Made by a program: the position numbers and the translations under genes. From the NCBI GenBank assembly GCA_900102115.1, contig FNAW01000003.1:496001-560000 (forward strand): a stretch of 64,000 nt of DNA. The letters are read 5' to 3'. The stretch is from Blastococcus fimeti (lineage in GTDB: Bacteria > Actinomycetota > Actinomycetes > Mycobacteriales > Geodermatophilaceae). Positions 61,170 to 64,000 of this stretch are shown here, in pieces. The notes under the pieces were generated by a model, which was given only the letters and a program-made list of their open reading frames with translations, was not told the DNA's origin and made no database searches. Within the stretch, counting starts at the first letter, position 1, and the number at the start of each line of letters is the position of its first letter.

Positions 61170-61874
61170 TCAGTCCAGGGCGAGCAACCGGAGCGCCAGG
61201 AACCCCGGCCGCTGCGCGAGCTTGTCGTACTCCGCTGGCCAGCGCTCGCGCATGATCTCCGGCGCGCGCGGCTCGACCAGGCGCTGGATCACGAACCCCG
61301 CGTCCGTCGCCGCCGCACAGAGGTCGGACAGCGGCTCCCGCCAGAAGCGCACCTCGTGCCGCCCCGAGAGCATCGACCAGGCGTCGGTCTCCAGCACCCG
61401 GTCGAAGTAGGACCCGCCCTTGCGCAGCCAGTCCGTCGTCGGGTGCTGCGTCGAGAGGACGACGGCGCCGCCGGGGCGCAGCACGCGACGCATCTCCGCG
61501 AAGGTGGCCCGCCGGTCCGCGACGTAGTGGATGGCGAGCGCGCAGAGCACCACGTCGAAGGAGCCGTCGGCGTAGGGGAGCGGCTCCTCGAGCCGGGCGA
61601 CGCGGAACTCGGCGCGGCTGCCCACCCGTTCCCGGGCGAGCTCGACCATCGCGGCGCTGGCGTCGAAGCCGAGCACGTCGGCGCCCCGCTCGAGGAGCGC
61701 CTCCGCGTACAGGCCTGGCCCGCACCCGGCGTCCAGCACGCGCAGGCCGGCGACGTCCCCGAGCAGCTCGAGCACGGTCGGCCGGTCGTAGTGGGCGTTG
61801 TAGGCGCCGTCCTCGGCGTGCGCCAGGAACTCGCCGGCCATCCGGTCGTAGGGGTGCCACAGCTCGTCGGTCAC
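61170..61874 (-). CDS. SAM-dependent class I methyltransferase
   Basis: A 234-residue Methyltransf_11-type enzyme. Seen: YDRMAGEFLAHAEDGAYNAHYDRP at the N-terminus, motif I LDAGCGPGLYAEAL (about 56-69), VLGFDASAAMVELAR, and FDVVLCALAIHYVADR with RVLRPGGAVV. Start is GTG at 61874 with a -10 box six bases upstream. It ends directly against hisH. Substrate unknown; its presence between hisH and hisA looks like an insertion. Confidence 0.87.
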   Translation of the reverse strand: MTDELWHPYDRMAGEFLAHAEDGAYNAHYDRPTVLELLGDVAGLRVLDAGCGPGLYAEALLERGADVLGFDASAAMVELARERVGSRAEFRVARLEEPLPYADGSFDVVLCALAIHYVADRRATFAEMRRVLRPGGAVVLSTQHPTTDWLRKGGSYFDRVLETDAWSMLSGRHEVRFWREPLSDLCAAATDAGFVIQRLVEPRAPEIMRERWPAEYDKLAQRPGFLALRLLALD

Positions 61875-61880
61875 CCGTCG

Positions 61881-61886
61881 ACCGTA
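61881..61886 (-). promoter_or_regulatory. -10 element, leaderless promoter of the methyltransferase
   Basis: TACGGT on the minus strand, six bases before GTG at 61874 and 11 bp past the end of the nitroreductase gene. Confidence 0.5.
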
Positions 61887-61896
61887 GTGGCGCGGA

Positions 61897-62496
61897 TCAC
61901 CACCGCCCGCGGTGCACGACCTCGTCGACTCCGCGCCGGCCGCGCCTCAGGGAGGGCGAGCGGCGGTCGCCGTCGCCCGGGTAGCCGATCGACAGGCAGC
62001 CGACCGGCCGGTACTCGCCCGGCACGCCGAACGCCGTGCGCAGCGCCGCCACCTTGTCCGCCGGCACGCCGAAGAAGCAGGCGCCCAGCCCCTCGTCGAC
62101 GGCGGTCAGCAGCATCAGCAGCGACGCCATCCCGGCGTCGACGTCCCAGTAGGGCACCGGCCAGCGGGCCTCGTCGCGGTCGGTCCAGCCCTTGTCCGGT
62201 TCCGCGTACCGCTCCAGGTAGGCCTGCTTGTTGGAGAACGGGACGACCAGCAGCGGTGCTCGGCGCATCCGGGTCAGCCAGGCGTCGGGGGCGCCGGCGT
62301 CGGTGGTCGCCGTCCAGAAGCGGTCGCGCTCTTCCTCGGTCTCCAGCACGAGGAACGCCCAGCCCTGGCTGAAGCCGGCCGACGGCGCCCGGATCGCGTG
62401 CGCCAGCAGCCGCTCGCGGACCTCGGGCGGCACCGGCCGGTCGGGGTCGTAGTCGCGCACCATGCGGCGCCGCCGGACCACCTCTGCGAACTCCAC
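61897..62496 (-). CDS. Nitroreductase family flavoprotein
   Basis: A 199-residue FMN-dependent oxidoreductase. Seen: FAEVVRRRRMVRDYDPDRPV with the FMN-phosphate arginines, APSAGFSQGWAFLVLE, WDVDAGMASLLMLLTAVDEGLG and CFFGVPADKV, then RPVGCLSIGYPG. Such enzymes use NAD(P)H to reduce nitro groups, quinones or other electrophiles. GTG at 62496 has CAGGCT, a near -10 box, six bases upstream. It is divergent from the SDR gene, and the two may be co-regulated. Confidence 0.88.
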   Translation of the reverse strand: MEFAEVVRRRRMVRDYDPDRPVPPEVRERLLAHAIRAPSAGFSQGWAFLVLETEEERDRFWTATTDAGAPDAWLTRMRRAPLLVVPFSNKQAYLERYAEPDKGWTDRDEARWPVPYWDVDAGMASLLMLLTAVDEGLGACFFGVPADKVAALRTAFGVPGEYRPVGCLSIGYPGDGDRRSPSLRRGRRGVDEVVHRGRW

Positions 62497-62502
62497 GGCG
62501 AC

Positions 62503-62508
62503 AGCCTG
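62503..62508 (-). promoter_or_regulatory. Possible -10 element of the nitroreductase gene
   Basis: CAGGCT on the minus strand, six bases before GTG at 62496; first base deviates from TANNNT. Confidence 0.3.
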
Positions 62509-62544
62509 CCGCAGGCAGGGCCCGCAATTGTCGGTGGTGTCGGT

Positions 62545-62550
62545 CAGGGT
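62545..62550 (+). promoter_or_regulatory. Possible -10 element of the SDR gene
   Basis: CAGGGT, six bases before ATG at 62557; first base deviates from TANNNT. It mirrors the deviant element of the divergent nitroreductase gene. Confidence 0.3.
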
Positions 62551-62556
62551 CCCGGC

Positions 62557-63480
62557 ATGGACACCGCAGCCGTCGACCTGTCCGGCCGCGTCGCCCTCGT
62601 CGCGGGGGCCACCCGTGGCGCGGGGCGCGGCATCGCCGTCGAGCTGGGCGCGGCGGGTGCCACCGTGTGGTGCACCGGCCGCAGCACCCGCGGGCGGCGG
62701 TCGGAGTACGACCGGCCCGAGACGATCGAGGAGACCGCCGAGCTGGTCACCGCCGCGGGCGGGCGAGGCATTCCGGTGGTGGCCGACCACCTGGTGCCGG
62801 GCGAGGTGACCGCGGTGGTCGACCGGGTCGCGACGGAGTCCGGCCGTCTCGACGTGCTGGTCAACGACATCTGGGGCGGGGAGAAGCTCTTCGCCTGGGA
62901 CACCCCGCTGTGGGAGCACGACCTGGCCGACGGCCTCCGGCTGCTCCGGCTCGCGGTCGAGACGCACCTGATCACCAGCCATGCGGCCCTGCCGCTGCTC
63001 ATCCGGGAGCCGGGCGGGCTGGTCGTGGAGATGACCGACGGCCCGACCGACTACAACGCGGTCACGTACCGGGTGAACGCGTTCTACGACCTGGCCAAGG
63101 TCGCCGTCTCCCGGCTGGGCTTCTCCCAGGCGCACGAGCTGCGGCAGCACGGCGCCACCGCCGTCACGCTCACCCCGGGCTGGCTCCGCTCCGAGATGAT
63201 GCTCGACGAATACGGCGTCACCGAGGAGAACTGGCGCGACGCCACCGCCACCGAGCCGCACTTCTGCATCTCGGAGAGCCCGCGCTACGTCGGCCGTGCG
63301 GTCGCCGCGCTTGCCGCCGACCCGCAACGGCCGCGCTGGTCGGGCCGGTCCCTGTCGTCCGGGCAGCTGGCCCAGGTGTACGGCTTCACCGACCTGGACG
63401 GCACCCGGCCCGATGCCTGGCGCTACGTCACCGAGGTGCAGGATGCCGGCCGCCCGGCAGGGGACGAGGGCTACCGCTGA
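62557..63480 (+). CDS. Short-chain dehydrogenase/reductase (SDR)
   Basis: A 307-residue NAD(P)-dependent oxidoreductase. Seen: cofactor loop VAGATRGAGRGIAVEL, the TGRS segment suggesting NADP preference, DVLVNDIWGGEKLF in place of the usual NNAG, and the catalytic YDLAK (Tyr-x3-Lys) followed by TLTPGWLRSEMM. Residues after about 230 are longer than in classical SDRs. ATG at 62557, divergent from the nitroreductase gene with 60 bp between. Substrate unknown. Confidence 0.87.
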   Translation: MDTAAVDLSGRVALVAGATRGAGRGIAVELGAAGATVWCTGRSTRGRRSEYDRPETIEETAELVTAAGGRGIPVVADHLVPGEVTAVVDRVATESGRLDVLVNDIWGGEKLFAWDTPLWEHDLADGLRLLRLAVETHLITSHAALPLLIREPGGLVVEMTDGPTDYNAVTYRVNAFYDLAKVAVSRLGFSQAHELRQHGATAVTLTPGWLRSEMMLDEYGVTEENWRDATATEPHFCISESPRYVGRAVAALAADPQRPRWSGRSLSSGQLAQVYGFTDLDGTRPDAWRYVTEVQDAGRPAGDEGYR

Positions 63481-63488
63481 GCGGTCCC

Positions 63489-63494
63489 TAGGCT
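63489..63494 (+). promoter_or_regulatory. -10 element, leaderless promoter of hisA/priA
   Basis: TAGGCT, six bases before GTG at 63501; hisA is therefore likely transcribed from its own promoter. Confidence 0.55.
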
Positions 63495-63500
63495 GTCGGT

Positions 63501-64000
63501 GTGCCGAAGCTGCAGCTCCTCCCCGCCGTCGACGTCGCCGATGGACAGGCCGTCCGCCTCGTGCAGGGGGAGGCCGGGAGCGAGACCTCCTACGGCGACC
63601 CGCTCGAGGCCGCCCTCCAGTGGCAGCGGGACGGCGCGGAGTGGGTGCACCTGGTCGACCTCGACGCCGCCTTCGGCCGCGGGTCCAACCGCGAACTGCT
63701 GGCCCGCGTCGTCGGCGAGCTGGACGTCGACGTCGAGCTCTCCGGCGGCATCCGGGACGACGAGTCCCTCGCCGCCGCCCTGGCCACGGGCTGCCGCCGG
63801 GTGAACCTCGGCACCGCGGCGCTGGAGTCGCCGGAGTGGTGCGCGCGCGCCATCGCCGAGCACGGTGACCGCATCGCCGTCGGTCTGGACGTGCGCGGCA
63901 CCCGGCTGGCCGCCCGCGGCTGGACCCAGGAGGGCGGCGAGCTCTACGAGACCCTCGCCCGCCTCGACGCCGAGGGCTGCGCCCGCTACGTCGTCACCGA
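63501..64000 (+). CDS. hisA: HisA/PriA phosphoribosyl isomerase, N-terminal part
   Basis: The first 166 residues of a (beta/alpha)8 isomerase; the rest lies beyond the right edge. Seen: [29 protein letters not shown] with the first catalytic Asp, [29 protein letters not shown], and [15 protein letters not shown]. In actinobacteria this enzyme is usually the bifunctional PriA, acting in both histidine and tryptophan synthesis. The [16 protein letters not shown] start is the PriA style, but the visible part does not settle bifunctionality. GTG at 63501 has a -10 box six bases upstream. Confidence 0.93.
   Translation, partial: MPKLQLLPAVDVADGQAVRLVQGEAGSETSYGDPLEAALQWQRDGAEWVHLVDLDAAFGRGSNRELLARVVGELDVDVELSGGIRDDESLAAALATGCRRVNLGTAALESPEWCARAIAEHGDRIAVGLDVRGTRLAARGWTQEGGELYETLARLDAEGCARYVVT

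Overview
This is about 64 kb of very GC-rich, densely coded bacterial chromosome. Short 4-base ATGA/GTGA overlaps and frequent GTG starts dominate. An FtsA-less division cluster with Wag31/DivIVA and SepF, MraZ beside a MoxR-DUF58-transglutaminase block, an LpqY-SugABC-type sugar transporter, DnaE2 and a PriA/HisA-type gene all point to an actinobacterium. The gene order and protein sequences suggest the Geodermatophilaceae (Blastococcus, Geodermatophilus or Modestobacter). That family assignment is inference.

Region 1 (1-12.3 kb) is a mixed accessory and housekeeping stretch. It holds the C-terminal end of the mutagenic polymerase DnaE2, an SGNH esterase, a GNAT enzyme, a VOC protein, a methyltransferase and a phosphodiesterase. 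An AraC regulator lies divergent to an alpha/beta hydrolase, which overlaps an MBL-fold hydrolase. Next, on the minus strand, is a tightly coupled trio: an Asp-rich GGAD-repeat peptide, a JmjC/cupin oxygenase apparently starting at CTG, and a sucrase/ferredoxin-like Fe-S protein. I consider this trio the best candidate for an undescribed system, possibly a peptide-modification cassette. Divergent to it is dinB, with a perfect LexA box. A DUF3040 membrane protein follows.

Region 2 (12.3-37.8 kb) is envelope growth and division. The minus strand carries moxR, a DUF58 gene and a membrane transglutaminase. Divergently run mraZ (with phased MraZ boxes), rsmH, ftsL, ftsI, murE, murF, mraY, murD, ftsW, murG, murC and ftsQ, mostly translationally coupled. 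After a 387-bp regulatory gap come ftsZ, pgeF, yggS, sepF, yggT and wag31, ending at a perfect 19-bp hairpin. MurE carries the DNPR motif expected for meso-diaminopimelate.

Region 3 (37.1-51.4 kb) contains a membrane protein with a small Cys/His domain, ileS on the minus strand (with a GTHH version of the HIGH motif), a cation/proton antiporter, a DUF4032 kinase-like protein, a four-gene ABC importer resembling the trehalose-recycling LpqY-SugABC system, lspA, an RluD-type pseudouridine synthase, a CPBP protease and a second GNAT enzyme.

Region 4 (51.5-64 kb) contains the replicative polymerase dnaE1, a small membrane protein, a LON-N-domain protein on the opposite strand and the histidine genes hisD, hisC, hisB, hisH and the start of hisA/priA. 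A 58-residue membrane protein and a nucleotidyltransferase-like gene sit inside the his run. A methyltransferase, a nitroreductase and an SDR enzyme separate hisH from hisA. Many genes carry a TANNNT -10 element only 6-8 bases before their start codon, which implies widespread leaderless transcription. I saw no rRNA, tRNA, CRISPR array, insertion sequence or prophage.
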